Origin: Lanius collurio
Taxonomy: Eukaryota > Chordata > Aves > Passeriformes > Laniidae
DNA length: 64,000 bases
NCBI GenBank assembly: GCA_020086605.1
Contig: JACBWW010000004.1
Span: 26,426,125 to 26,490,124 of the forward strand
Direction: 5' to 3'
This document shows, in pieces, positions 23,856-37,770 of the stretch. Position 1 is the first letter of the stretch. Each line of letters opens with the position of its first letter. The translations under genes were made by a program, and so were the position numbers. The notes under the pieces are model-generated. The model made no database searches and was not told the origin of the DNA. It was given only the letters and a program-made list of their open reading frames with translations.

Positions 23856-26800
23856 CTAGAAAGATGATGCAAAATGATGAGATCAAGGGAACACTCTATA
23901 AAGGATTAATTCACTTTTGTAACAGAAACTAATTTGTGTATTTAATTCAGTATTTCTCCAAACATCAAACCTTTTTATTAACTAAATCTTATCATTGTGC
24001 TCTGCACCTGAACAACTGACTTTTAAGACTGAATTTTCTCCAAGTCTACTAAAGAGCATTGGCTCTTACTTGTAGGATGCTATTAAGCAGGAAAAGGAAA
24101 AGACACATAAAATATTTATTCTGAAATATAGTCCCCCCTACCCCCTCCTCTTGCTTCTTCTTTAAATCATATTTAAGAACGATCCAAGACACCAAGTACA
24201 TCACAAGTTCCTTAGTTTGTCTGGTAGCTTACATTTCAGGGTGAACAGGTCTATTTTTTCAGCAAAGGATCAATTCCTGACCAAGAGGAATTGAAGAACT
24301 GTCTTTTCTCAACTGCCCTCTCAACAGTACTTCTGGAACACTGGGCACTACTGAAAGTATTTCTTTTACTTGTGTCTGAATGTTCTTACTGTTGACACTC
24401 CATAGGGACTTCAGAATTTTGTTCACATTTGGGTAACAGACATTTCATAGTATAATGTACTGACACTCAGACTGTAATATCTTCTGATATTAGGGGGAGA
24501 AGAAGAAAGAGGAGAAAGGGAAACCTAAATGTTATTTTGGCTGGTTGGAATTAGTTATAATGAAGGCAATCAGTGTAGTTCAGAAGTTAGAAATGTAAAA
24601 AACAAATTTCCCACAATGTCTGGGCTACTGGTATTTGTGACTCTGATTTATTTCATAAGGAAGATACGACAGGAACACATCACAAAATGCAATACAGACA
24701 CAAGTTCTTCAAAAAATACAAAATGTTCAGATCCAAGAAGATGGCTTACTTTACAGTGTTGATGAACAAATACTATACTATATAAATATACTAACTCATA
24801 TGCAAAATTAAAACTAATAGCTATGTTTTCCCTAAATTTATTATTTTTTATTTTCTATTATAATTTTATTATTTTCTTATTATCTGAACAATATTTAATC
24901 TATATTTCTTTGAATTTAATTTAAATGTTAAAATTAAAGGTGGCACTTATATCTCGATATTTAATAATAGTAAAACCTTAAAGTAATTGTTATTTCTAAT
25001 TGCTGGAATACTTTTATTGATGCTCACATTAGAGAGAGTTAACTGATAAAATATTAAGCCATATAAATGTTTCCTACCTGTGTTTTATGTGATTTAAAAA
25101 TATTTAACTATGAAAATTCTTAGCCACTTATCTAGATAAGAGTAGATTTTTTGACAAATACAGGAAAAATAGAAATTACACTGATATTTTCACATGAAAA
25201 TGCAAAGCTAGTTCTTATTTAGAGTAGTGAAATTGGAATATATACACACAAGTAGGAACACACACTGTCTTCAACAAAGATTTGACAGATACTTTAGGTC
25301 CCTCCTGTAGGTACTCAATAATAAAGCTATATTAAAGTAGATATTGCAAATTTTCTGCAAAAATTTGAAAAAATCTATCCTGAGAGCTCTTTCTGCCTAT
25401 ATGTACAGTACATATGATGGATATTAAGAAAGTAATACTATGAAAAGTGTTTTCTTCAAATGACAAAGAATTCAGGCTCTTTATCTCCTGAGTACACAAG
25501 CAAACAATAAAATTTTGCTCCAAGTTACCTTAAATGAACACTGTGGAAGCATCACATCCTGTTGACTGATTCTTCTGAGCAAATGTAAGTAACTGCTCAG
25601 TTTATCATGGTCATTTCTGAAGCTTTACATGAATTTGCTGAACTCCTCAGCACATTAACTTCTTACAGGGATAATTACAGGTTTGAGCAGTATGCAATTT
25701 GTACAGCACTCACTGACCTTCAAGTTGACCTTGTTCAGGGCAAATTCATAGGTTGTCATAAACCCCATTAGACATGCCTAGTTTGAGGCAAAACTTTTCC
25801 AGACTATAGCTCTTGTAGGCAATATGACATTTGAAATCATTCCACTGAAGTATTTGTAAGTGTTAATACCTTCTCCAGGTATGCTCAAACTAGCTCACAT
25901 TACTAAGCAAGACTTCCCCCTTAAAGCATTTGTGAATGAAAAACCCCTTAAAGACAACACTATATAATTTTAAAAGCCAAACTACAAATTCATGATTTAA
26001 AATGGCAACTGACTGTATGTTCACATGCATTTTAGACAAATGTACACATGGACACAATTACCAGGCATCAAACTAGATGCAGACTACCTGACATGGCTTC
26101 CACTGAGTAACTGAAGGCTAATACTTCATTCATTAGTGAGCAAAAATAGAAGACCATGACAACAGAATAGTTGAAATTGAACATAAAACTACTTCAAACC
26201 CATAGTTATAGTGATAAGTATTATACTGGACTTCTGTCATAGATTTTTATAATTAATGTGTAACTTGCAATATTTTGCAGGTAAAATATATAACCAGTAG
26301 TAAAACAGAACTAATTTTCAAAGGTACTAATTTTGTCCCAAATTATGGTTATTCTGTTAATATTTCATATTAATTTCATATGTGTGTGAATTCCAAAAAA
26401 AAGGAGGCACAAAAAAACCCCCAGGACTCTTTCAGTTCAGTAAAAACAAGGCAAATAAAAGTAAAGTTTGTAAAGACTGTGTTGAACTATTTGAGTTATG
26501 CTCTTACAAAAGACAAATCACTGATCACCTCTCAGCATATTGGGACTTGCTTATAGCTGGCAGTGACAGGTAAGCAGCTAAAACCCAGCTGACTCCAGCT
26601 GATGCTGCTATACCAGGTGAGGGGGGTGCCAGCTGCCTGCTGCTTCTCCACACTACGAATGTATTGTTGTAATGGATGCAGCATCTTCTGGCTTAGTGAC
26701 AAAATTGTGACTCCTGGTGATAATTCATTTACTTCAATGATCCATAGTATTAATTGTTTTTTGTGGTTTTTCCCCTGACTATTTTTTAGTGCTATTAAGT

Positions 26801-29800
26801 TAGATGATTTGCTGTACACAAGTGTCTCATCTATATCTTTCAAACCTTTATCATCTACTTTAAAAGTGAAGCTATACTAAAGCTTGAATACACTAATAAA
26901 TTATTCTGTCATTCCCACTGAAGGCGTTTCACTAATGTAGCCAGAAATATATTTCATTAAATACTATACAACAGACTTCACTGTTTTGTCTAACTGCAAT
27001 GTCTACATTCTGTCACTGTCAGGACACTTACTGGTGCTGAAATCTGAAGAGATTCAGTTTACTTTGGTGATTAAAAGCTAAATCCTTCCTCCTGGTGGTG
27101 CATGGATTCCTTCCATATTATTTAAGTTTATTGAGAAAAGCCATAAGCTAAAAAGCTGTCCTGCATATCACAGCATTTCCCTCCATTCCCACTCACTAAG
27201 TTTTACAGCAAATCAACAGCCTGGCCCATGAGTAGATCGATGAAACCCTGCTCAGACACAGGAAGAATATCTTGCACAAGAAGCCAAATTATGTCCCTCA
27301 AGCCATTGTGCATAAACATTCCATAAATTACCAATGAAATTTCAGAAGCTTAAGACTAGACATCATCTCTCATATTCCTATCAAGTGAGAGCCAAATGTA
27401 ACTATGTTTTCCTTAACTTGGATGAACCATGGCTTTATATTTTTAAAAGTCTATTTACAATTTTATTAGCTAGAAAACCCCACTACTTTTAGCCTTTTTC
27501 TAAAGGACTCACAAATGGCAATTTATCAGGCTGAAACGGGAGGTATGGAAGAAAGAAGCTAGTAAGGAACTTATTTCAGTATCTTTACTCCTATCAGAAC
27601 TGCAAAAATAAGACATACCCCAAAACAGATATTCACTCTTCGGATAATTTCTATATTCTACGTGATTTCAGGGCTTTGTGGTAAACAAGGAATGCCAGTT
27701 ATTTTTCTCAGCACAGCACAAAATATAAAAAGAAAGTGAGAGTGCCTCGGAAGAACATGCACTAGCATTTTACCACTTCTGCTTCAGTTTGAACCCTGTT
27801 TATTATCTTATGCAGACAGCTGAAGACAGTCATTGTGTTTCAACCCTGTAAAGCTTCCAACATTTTCTGCAATATCTGCCTTTCTTGCGGAAACACAAAA
27901 TTCATTAATTGTAATTTCTCATTTAGTTAGATGGACAAAAAACTTGCTGACAGACATATCCCTTTCAGTTAAAAAAATGCAATTCACTCAAAATATTGAC
28001 ACTCTTTGTAAATGAGAACACATGTTAATAATTATGTGAAGTCTGTTAGAGATAATAGACAACAGAAAAGCCATTATCTTTAATGTCCTCCTGCGTCTTT
28101 GAAATGATAATCATTGCACTAAAGGGCCAAAAATGATTGATAGACTTTCATTTGGAGCATACACCTGACACAAATTACTTGACATTTACTCATTTTTTTT
28201 GGTAAGATGAAGACAGAGTGGCATCACAAATATCCAACTATCCTGTTTCTTGAAAAAGTTTAGAAAATACTTGAGTTTTTGAGGATAAATTACTTACAAG
28301 TGCTCAAATATACTGGAAAAACTAACATAACTTCAAAGCATGTGTTAAGTCTAGCAAGTAAGCTACAAAATGCACATGGAAAAAATTGCAGCAAAGGAAT
28401 ATTATTTTCTAAATAACCTATTTTTCAAGATTACAGAGTATCACAGCTTAATACATAATGAATAATGTCTTTTGTTTCATTCCAAAATATATGTCCTAAT
28501 TCTGCCTTTCTCCTACTTGGTAATAAAATGATGTTGGTTCTGCAAATTTAACAGGGAACAGAGAAACTATGACTTGAAACAATTACATGTACCCATCAGC
28601 TAAAAATTTTGCAAGGCTATGTACACGAAATTTTAACATAGAATGAATAGATGGCAAAATTGTCTGCATGTAACACTTCAGTCCTTCATCAGACATAAAA
28701 ATATCTATAGATGACTTTCAGAGTGTGAGAAAGAAGTTAGATCCCTCAAATTATATTCAAATCTATAAAAGCTGAGTTCTTTCAAAAACGATGGCGTTTG
28801 GGCTTTTGGTTGGTTTTATTTTCCAAAAAATTAGGTTATCGTTTTAATGCTCATTTTTTTCAGTTTTCCTTATTTTCATAAGCAGCTATGGACCTTACTG
28901 GTACTGTAGAGAATCTACTTAGAGTTGAATATTTTTGATACAAAAAACTTCATAGTTGCATCCCATTTACATTTTCATAAATGTAACTTAAAATTTCTGT
29001 AACTAAATAGACCATACATTCCTAGACAAACATGTTAGCTGAAAACAGAATAGGTGCAGAAATTATATGTCTAGATGCTACATCTGAAATCTATACAAAA
29101 GCAAGTATAGAAATGATGATGAACATAGTCCAGATTAACAATAGCACTTACAAAAGTATGTCAGTGATGCTTTAAATAAAGGAGTTAAAAAAAGGAGTTA
29201 TACTCAAAAAGCATTTAAAGTCTAAATGTCCAACAGAATCAACATTTACACTAAACCTATGAACTAAAATAAACTGGTGGATCTAGCCCTTCTCCTTCTT
29301 GATTTCCAAGAGGCTGCAACTTCCAAGTAATATTGAAAATGGGATGACCTGCATGCATTTGATAAAGCTCAACTAAAGACCACAACAGTTTACATGGCAT
29401 AAAAAGTTCTAGATTCAATAGGTATTATCAGGCTCATCATACCAGGAACTTGCACATTTAGATTATGGTAACTGAATTAGCCAAAAACAGAGAGAAATTT
29501 GTTTGATTCATATTCAGGTTCTAATAGGCTTTTGTTTTTTCCCAGTAATTTCAAATTTTCCTGCTGCAGTTTCAACCATTTCAGAACTATAAAATAACAA
29601 TGAAAGAAATTCCACTCCTTCCTTAGATTATTTATCCACTTAAGAGTCTCTGGTAAAGTCAGCAATCATCTCTTTTCCATTTCATGGACATCAGCTTCAA
29701 AAATTTACTGCATCACATTATATAAGATTATAATGCATCTAATCTTAATTCAAAAACATTTTTATGAAAGAAGAATTATATTTTTAATATTTAAAAATAC

Positions 29801-30499
29801 TGCACAGTATTTTGCTCTAATAATGGGACATAACTAATATATTCATCTAGCCAGTAAATTATCCCAAATAGAAAAAAACAAGTTCTTTTATCAAGACATA
29901 ATATCAAACCCCAGAATACCAATTTTTATCATTACCTACATAAAATTGCAGGACATTGAATAAAAGGTTGTATACATGCAGAGAAGATAAATGCACAAGA
30001 ACAAGAGTTTCCTGAATTATTTCAGAGGGTATAGCATGTAATATATTTTTCCAAAATAAGTTACTATATTTCTAAAAATAGTAAAATCACCTTCTATGCA
30101 GTCCTTTAAGAAGTTGTATTATCACTGCTGCTTAGATTTTTAATTTCCCTTCCTTTCTTCCCCCACATACTTAGCAGAAGCCTCTGTAACTCAGTGTCAC
30201 TCAGTAAGACATTTTTTTCTGGCATAAATGCAACAAATTTGGGAATCAGGAAAGTGTTTCCACTCTGAAAAAAGTACAGCCAGCTGTTTCAATCCATAGG
30301 ATATGGACAGAAAGTGGATTTTACGTCTGTTAATTGATTAAGTGTCAAGATGTTGAAAAGGCACTCAAGATGTCATCTACAGCATTTCTGCACTTCAAGA
30401 CAGTATCAATTAGATGTGTACCATTCCAAACAAACATTCCTAAAGATCTCTAAATGCAGAAACACAATTTCCCTAGCCAAATGTTTTCTGCATTCCTTT

Positions 30500-31010
30500 G
30501 GTATCCTTGCTCTTAGAAAGCTTTTCATAATTTTTCTTTGCAGCAGCTGCATGCACTTGACTACACTTATATTTTGTGTCTCAATCAACTTTCTCATTTC
30601 TAGACTAAACAACCATAGTAATTTGATTCTTTCCTTAGAGACTACTTCACTTTTCATCATTCTCCCTCTTCTTGTCTCTTTAGTTAGCAAATTTTTAATG
30701 AAGGGTTGTAGTACCTAAATCTAGATGCAGTTCTTAACTGAGACATGGCTGAGTGTCTTGAAAGAAATATTTCTTGATCAGAGTTCTGTTTTTCATTTTT
30801 AGTAGTACCACGATTTGACAATTCATGTTCCTCTTGTGAGCCATTATAACGCCAAGACTCTTTCTGCTAAAGTATTACCAGTCAGCTAGCCAGCTATACC
30901 CCATCTTATTTTTTTAGGTAGCTGTGTATCTTTAACCTTATTAACCTTGCATTAGTTTTGTGCTTATCTTTGTCTTTCAGACCAGATCTCAGATACATGA
31001 AAGCCTTCTG
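30500..31010 (-). mobile_element. Ancient CR1/L3-like LINE remnant
   Basis: Plus-strand phrases such as AGACTAAACAACCATAGTAA, GAAGGGTTGTAGTACC, TAGATGCAGTTCTTAACTGA and GCATTAGTTTTGTGC follow the order of the reverse complement of old CR1/L3 3' regions as I remember them (AGACTGAACAACCCTAGTTC, GTGTGGTGCCCAGA, TGGATGCAGTATTCC). The similarity is weak and gapped, so borders are approximate. A library search is needed for the family name. Confidence 0.5.
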
Positions 31011-31350
31011 AAGCATTGACTTCACTACATTTGAAGCCTCTCACAAATAGGTGGTGGCTGTAGAGTTTGTATTCTGCTATCTAAGAAATAAGTGAAAACA
31101 CCAAGGTAACTACAACCAGCAGAGAAGTCCAGAGAGTCCTCAGTGTATTCCCCTATTTTGACAGTGAGTATATATATGTATGAACTGAAATATATTCCAT
31201 ATTGTAAATATTAATTTTATAAATTATATATCATATTGTAATTATATAAATTAGTATAAATATGTATATAATAAGAATGTATACTCAGAAGTTTCCTTTC
31301 TGTGCAAAACTTGCCAAACGGCACTGGAAAAGAGACCAGCTATTCTACTT

Positions 31351-31640
31351 ATACAGAATCACAGAATCAATTAGGTTGGAAAAGACTTCTGGCATCAAGT
31401 CCAACCTTTGACTGAACACCACCATGTCAACAAGACCATGGCACTGAGTGCCACAGCCAGTTTTCCCTTAAACACTTGCAGGGACCTGGACTCTATCATT
31501 TCCCTGGAGAATCCAATCCAATGGCTAACTGCCCTTTCAGTGAAGAAATTCTTCCCAATGTCCCACCTAAACCTCCCCGGGTGCAGCCTATGGAGGACAA
31601 TATTTAGACATTTCTGGCTGAAAAGGGCAGGTGTCTATCA
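31351..31640 (-). mobile_element. CR1 LINE, 3' fragment
   Basis: The plus strand opens with ACAGAATCACAGAATCAATT and GGTTGGAAAAGACTTC, the complement of the CR1 3' end, followed by the usual ORF2 C-terminal text (minus strand FFTER-like, here mutated around GAAGAAATTCTTCCCAATG). The copy is about 290 bp, 5'-truncated and degraded. Confidence 0.9.
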
Positions 31641-34600
31641 GCTGTAAGCAAAAAAAGCACAGCATATGGTGACTTTTTTAATCTTTGTTGCCACACAGTG
31701 TCTACTATGTGGAAAAATGGGTAAGAACAGAACAAACTGAAATTTCTACAGGCTTTCTACAGAAGCATTCATTTCATGGCCTAAGCATACAGATTATTCC
31801 AAATGGCTTCACAGAACTAATAATTCTGAGAATAAACTGAATAATATTGTTTTATTTGGAACTGCAAAGCAGTAAAATCAGAAATTATCCTCTAATTCAA
31901 AAGATAAAATCTTACTTCCAACTGAAAAAGGAACTTGACTGTGAGGGAGGTAATTCTCATTCAAGGAGTAAAGTATTAAGTAACCATGTTTTAATAAGCA
32001 GACTTGGACCATTTGTTGGTCTGTAATTTTTCTAAATACCAAGGGGGCTGAACTTAATTTGTATAAGATGGTATGAAATAGGGCATAGCTTGTGCAGAGA
32101 AGAGGTTTAGTGCAGTGAATGGATCAGTCTTAACAGGCATCATAAACACAAATTACAACTCCAGATTTCATTGCTGTACCTGTATCTTGATCTGGAAGGC
32201 TCTTTCAGAGAACATGAAAAAGGAATATACAAATAAGTATATAAAGAAACAGCATCAGCTAAATCTGTAATATATGATGAGCCTCATAAGATCCGTGTTT
32301 CTTAATGTCTGTTGAAAGAATCTTTATCCAGACCATACAATCCCCTATAATGTGACACTGGTACCATTTTTAAGACCAGACAAGCAGAAATCTATGTACT
32401 GAAGCAAAGAAAAGGATTCTTGCTAAAACCCGAGCAGATATAATTGTTAGAAAAAAAGCAAGAATGTTTGAGAGCCAAAAAAATGCATGAGAAACCAGAA
32501 ATGAAACCAGCCAAACTGACAGCTTTATACTGATCTACAGGAGCTCTCTGTTATTATCTACTAATAAACCCTCCTGTAAGGAAATAAAATGCCTCTCTAC
32601 TACTGTATTGTTTGCAGCCCACCAAGATTGATCTACTGGAGCCAGCCAGCAGAGAATTTCAGAGAGACAAAGAAAAACACAGGACCATCTAAGAGGGCCA
32701 ATCGTCTGTAAAAATACTCAGTTGCTACTATGAGACATTTAACCAAGAAAGGTGAAAAGACAGGAGATACTAAAAGAAAATGCTTCTGTACTTAGTTAAA
32801 ATTTTCTTTGAATTCTAAAAGTGGATTTATTTTTAATTTTTAAATTGACCAAATGATGGAATGTTTCCTGTTACTGATCACGAGTTTTCTAAATTCTCAT
32901 GGAAAACCCTACAATTCCCATGGTTTGTAAGGCCATGATCATAATCCCATCAGTTTACCAAACTAAAGACAGCAATAGACACAATTCTGAATTTACCTCT
33001 TAGGGAATTTATTTTTGTATTTTCATACTGTACTTTAAAGGAACCTCTTTCATTTCAATAACTTCAGGAAATATATCCATTGTCTTAAAATAGTAAATTT
33101 ACCTTTAACAACAAAGCAGAATAATCAAAACAGTGATAGAAATAAAAAAAGATGTCATTGTATGCAAATAAATTGGTTGCTCACAAGAAATAATGCATAT
33201 TATACCAGTATGTTTTATAAGTATTATCCAATTCAATTTTGGATAAGCCAAGAGAGATTGCTAAAAAATCATGCTGCTCAAAGAAGTTACTTTACAAAGC
33301 AGCAAGGAAAAAGAAAATCACAATTACATCTTTCAGTATACAGGCATAATGCTGTACCTGGTTTGCTGCCATCCCCTTGGAGAAGTAGGTATACTCCCTT
33401 AACTACTGAGATTTTGAAATAAAAAGGCAACTATTTGTGCATATCAATTCCCCACTAAAAGTGTAATGATTACATTCTTCAAAGTTCTTTAGAGACCTGT
33501 ATTTCCTATTACATAATTCCTTCTGAAAAAGGGAAATTACTGAAATGTAAACATATTAGAAGGCATAAGATATGTGATGAACTAATCCAATTTATGGATA
33601 CAGCTGATAGTATATATCAAATTTACTTCAAGTATTTGTCAAACAAAATACCTCAAAGCATTTTTCACAGAGATGTTGATGTCCAACTTCAGCATAATAT
33701 TTGAAGGACTGTAACAATTATTTCTTTGGTGTGTATTTCAAAATGCCAACACATCCTCATCCAGGCCCCATTTCCAATTTTTTACTTTTTGCATCGCATG
33801 AATTTGAATTCTATAAATTCTTTAGCCTTATTGATACTTCTCATTAGCTGTTGCATTAAGATAAAATACAAGGAATTTATGATCAAAGATGTTCTGAAAG
33901 ATCTGAAAGCACTGATTCGTATACATGTTTGCATTCTATGTATTATAAAATTGAAGGTAGGAAGCACAGCTCACATGCAAAGTGCCCTCTTGTGGTTCCA
34001 AGCAGGTAAACTCAAAGAGATTCACAACACAAGAAATATTTCAGTAGTTTCTAATGTGTAACCACACTGGTTTAGGAAAATAGTACTGATTATTATTCAG
34101 CCTAGAATTTTTCTGGCAGCAAATACTACTAATTCCATTTCCTTTTCCTATCTGCACATCCCAGCTGGCAAGAGCCAGCTCCCTCTGTAATGGATCACGT
34201 CTGAAGCAGACAAAAATATCGGTGCTGCGGCAATGACACAGCCACTGCATGTAGCTCTGGCCATTAAAGACATAATTGTCCTGTCCCTTCCTGAAACAAC
34301 TCCTTAGCTATAATAGACTAAAAAAAATTGGTAATTCTTATTCAAAATCTTGCTTTAATTTTTTCTTTCCCAATAAAATTAATCTCAGTGAAAGGGAGGT
34401 TTGCTACAGTTAACTAATGACAGGCATTAATAATAAATCAGCTCAAGGGCAGGTAATGGCCTGAAATACTGGCACTTGCAGATATGAATTAGAACTTTAA
34501 ATCTGTTCTCCTACACAGTATTTTTTCTACCTCACTGGGATGTGGAACTTCCATTATCAAAGGCAAAACATCTTCCAAGGTAAATAACAGCCCTGCATTC

Positions 34601-34750
34601 TCAAGCAGGAGATTTGAGATTGAATCAGCAATCCTTAGTTTGTTTGCTTGCTCATTCAGAAAGAATCCAAAAATTAAAATTGAGTTTTCTCACAATGAAA
34701 GACTAAAGAATAACACACAAATAAAAGACAAACAAAAAACCAACAAATAC

Positions 34751-34901
34751 CTTTTTGGCCTTGGTTTTCTTTTCGTATGTCTCTGATAATGGTTTTCTTT
34801 TTTCCTGAGTGGTATCTTTGGAGAATAAATATTCAAACTCAGTAGTGTCAAGTATATCAGGTTCTTCCAGTGATTCCCATAATGTTGGCATAGCAGTTTT
34901 T
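34751..34901 (-). CDS. FMN1: FMN1 exon E3: FH2 lasso/linker
   Basis: This 151-nt exon supplies the third base of the split Arg codon from E2 and then 50 codons. The acceptor reads TTAATAG|A. The peptide contains [25 protein letters not shown] and [10 protein letters not shown] and ends KAKK before GTATTT. The LWESL tryptophan (fragment residue 286) is the second aromatic residue of the FH2 lasso, and EFEYLFS is the start of the linker/knob that follows it in formins. Phase 2 upstream and phase 0 downstream both fit their neighbours. The residues just after the splice (RKTAMPTLW) differ from the human sequence I remember (RSQNATPTLW), an ordinary divergence. The lysine-rich end joins E4, where the FH2 knob begins. 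Confidence 0.96.
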
Positions 34902-36599
34902 CTATTAAGGGAAAGGTAATAATAAAATCTCTAAACATCTATGAGAAACCATAATAGATGAAAATTCATGATAGATTTGAACTCAAAGCAACACAAATAG
35001 CATTCCTTCCCTATACCTTGCTCTTGTAAGGAGTCAAAAAGTTTTGCTGTTAGTTTCAGTTATTATTTTCTGCTCTTTAGCCCGTGCCTGCTAGACTATC
35101 AAAATGCATCATTTGTATTGTACAGTTCCTCATCCAACAACTGCAGCTTGTGCAAATACATCTCAAGAGACTTCTGCCACTTCAACTAGGATTAGGAGTA
35201 TTTCAACGGCAGCTTTTTGAGAAATTCCCAGTAATCTATTTAGACCTATAAAAATAAACAGTATCAACAAATAGTGAACAAACTTTATTCAAGCATCTTT
35301 TAAGAGCATTTGGGGTAATCTGTATAGGACTTGATTTACTTCATGTCATCTGCAGATGTTGTATGCTCATTTTTATCCTTGTTGCAGTTCTGAGAAACTA
35401 GAGTAATTACATGGCTTATATTTTGGGATACTAGCCAGTATTCTTCTGCATTCAACCAACTGTAAATTTTAAATGTGGATTATCTTTCCTTGTTTTCTTG
35501 CCTTCCAAGACCAGATTTAGTTTTGGATCAGTTGGGAGCTTGTTTAAACAATCCTTTAGTTTTATCTGGATAAGGGGAAAATAATATGTAGTGCTACAAA
35601 CATTGTACATCAATTCTGAAAGGGCTTTGTTTCAAAATTTCAATGTTTCAGAAAAAAATGTGGGACAAAACTTTTCAGTGTTCTTGTCTGTTTCTCAGTA
35701 GAAGGTGGGACCACTTCTTCCAGCAGATGTCACTAAAAGGCAGTGAAATTATTTGCAATTTAAAAAAAGTGATAAAAACCACAGTAAAATCCAAATGGCT
35801 GATGTGACTAAACACAGATGTAATGTGCAACAAAATGGAAAACCTACCAATTTGAAAGGAACTAATTTTTAAAATTTTTTTTTTCAAATTTAGGTTTTTT
35901 TCAACTTAATATTCAACTGTCTACTATCATGAATGTTTAAGGAACTCTTTATTTTTTTCTATTCACATCTGCGGATGCAGCGTATTCTGTATCACAGGAC
36001 ATGCTTAGAGTGCCACAGCTTCACTCTTCCCAATACCAGCTGTCGTGTCAGCAATATTGAAAAGTGAAGGATTCTTTCTGGCTCTGCAACAAGAAGTCCT
36101 GGATGGCTTCTGAGCTGAGCAGCAAACTCCTGAAGGAGTTTCCAGTTCTAATACAGACCACGAAAATGCTGGACCATTACATCTGGTGACCAGTAGTTCA
36201 TCAAAATGCTATGAATTACCTTGCAAAAGCTTGGTGAACAAGCACTATTGCAGAAAGAAAACTTTGATTTCATTGATTCAACGCGAAGAATTACAATAAA
36301 GTTTATTTATGGACCTAATTATTTATTCACTATGAAACAATTATGTCAAAGTAATATTGGGAAAGTAAAACCAAAATGTTCAAGCTTCCGGCTCCAAAAT
36401 ATTCCACTGCTTTTAATCCTGAAAAACTAAGAGAATACAACTGATGTTTCATTAATTTCTTTGTGCCTCTCAAATATTTTATATAAAATATTAACACCTT
36501 ACAAGGTTTTATTATACCAGAATAAGGGTACTTTCTCATCAAAAAAAATTCAGAGCTGTAAAGTAAAATAAAACTCATACTTAAATGCACTTAGCTGCA

Positions 36600-36880
36600 G
36601 ATAATTACTTTAACAGTGTTTAAATATAATACATAAACCTAAAAATAAAATATGAATAATAGCAAATAATTTATATAAAATCATTATTGTAAGTTAAATA
36701 AACCATAATAAATAATTTCTAGTAATTCATAATACATTAAAGTATATAACATAGTCACAGTACATAATACAATATGCAATATACTGTGTGTATATACTGT
36801 ATAGCACATATAATATTATTATGATGTGTTATGACTGTAAGCCATATATGGAAATATAATTTAAATTATTAAAATGTTTA
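36600..36880. repeat. Extremely AT-rich low-complexity block
   Basis: About 280 bp dominated by A and T, with TAATA, ATAAT and TATATA words and very few G or C. No gene is seen in it. Confidence 0.8.
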
Positions 36881-37407
36881 AATTTAGCATCTTGGTAATT
36901 GCTGCTAGGCTAACATAATTTTGAACACAAATAATGATTTGAACTTTAAGGTCAAAATAATAATGTAACTTCATTACTGGCATTAATGCAGGACCTGAAT
37001 TAATGAACAACTCCTCATCAAAATAAAATAAGTCTGTGTCACTTAAGCATCCCCCAAAAATCCTTTTTGAGCCATCCCTCTTAATGAGCTCTATATTATA
37101 GTAATACACACAAGAAGGAAAGTTAGGATCTCAAATCCAAAGAGCAGCTGAGTAGCTCTTGGAAGCCACATTCCACTCTTGCTGTAAGGTATTTGTGCTG
37201 GCCCAGAAGGTGTAAACAGGACAACTGCTTTTCTCCTGTCAGCTAAATAAATAGGTATCATAAACAAAGACCGTCAAAAAACCTGACCAAAAATTGTTTA
37301 TTAATGCTTGTTTACCAAATGACCACTTACAACCTAATCAATGAAACAGCATATCTCGTAGTAACTTTGGATTTGGTACAACAGAATACACTACTACAGT
37401 ACTGTTA

Positions 37408-37770
37408 GAGAACCACAGAGTGACCTGGGTTGAAAGGACCTTGAAGATCATCTCATTCCAATTCCCTGCCATGGGCAGGGACAACCTCCACTAGATCAGG
37501 CTGCCCAGGGCCTCACCCAGTCTGGTCTTGAACACTTCCAAGAAAGAGGCATCTGCAGCTCCTCTGGGAAACTTTTCAGAGCATCACCACTCCCACAGTA
37601 AAGAATTTCTTCCTTACATTCCATCTAAGCCCACCTCCTCTATTCCACAGATTCTATTGAGAGTTGCCTCAACCCAGGTGCAGGACCTTGCCCTTGGCCT
37701 TGTTTGCAGTCCCCACTACTCAAGCATATCAAGGACCCTCTGGATGGCATCCCTCCCTCAAGCACACATA
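37408..37770 (-). mobile_element. CR1 LINE, 3' fragment
   Basis: The copy starts with AACCACAGAGTGACCTGGGT on the plus strand and TGAAAGGACCTTGAAGATCA, the complement of a CR1 3' end. It continues with CTGCCCAGGGCCTCACCCAG and, near 37668, CCAGGTGCAGGACCTTGCCC and CTCTGGATGGCATCCC, typical of avian CR1 subfamilies. There appears to be a deletion near 37645, where two CR1 segments join. Confidence 0.87.

Larger units (their letters stand above)
23856..34750 (-). other. FMN1: FMN1 intron E3-E4
   Basis: Phase 0 intron of 10.9 kb. It includes a very AT-rich patch near 24770-24930, an ancient CR1/L3-like remnant (about 30500-31010), a younger CR1 3' fragment (31351-31640) and a motif-rich unique block near 34381-34510. 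No further exon is supported. Confidence 0.85.

Noticed and set aside
30350..30718. Overlapping frames on both strands (122 and 94 codons)
   Set aside because: They overlap the likely ancient LINE remnant and match no protein.
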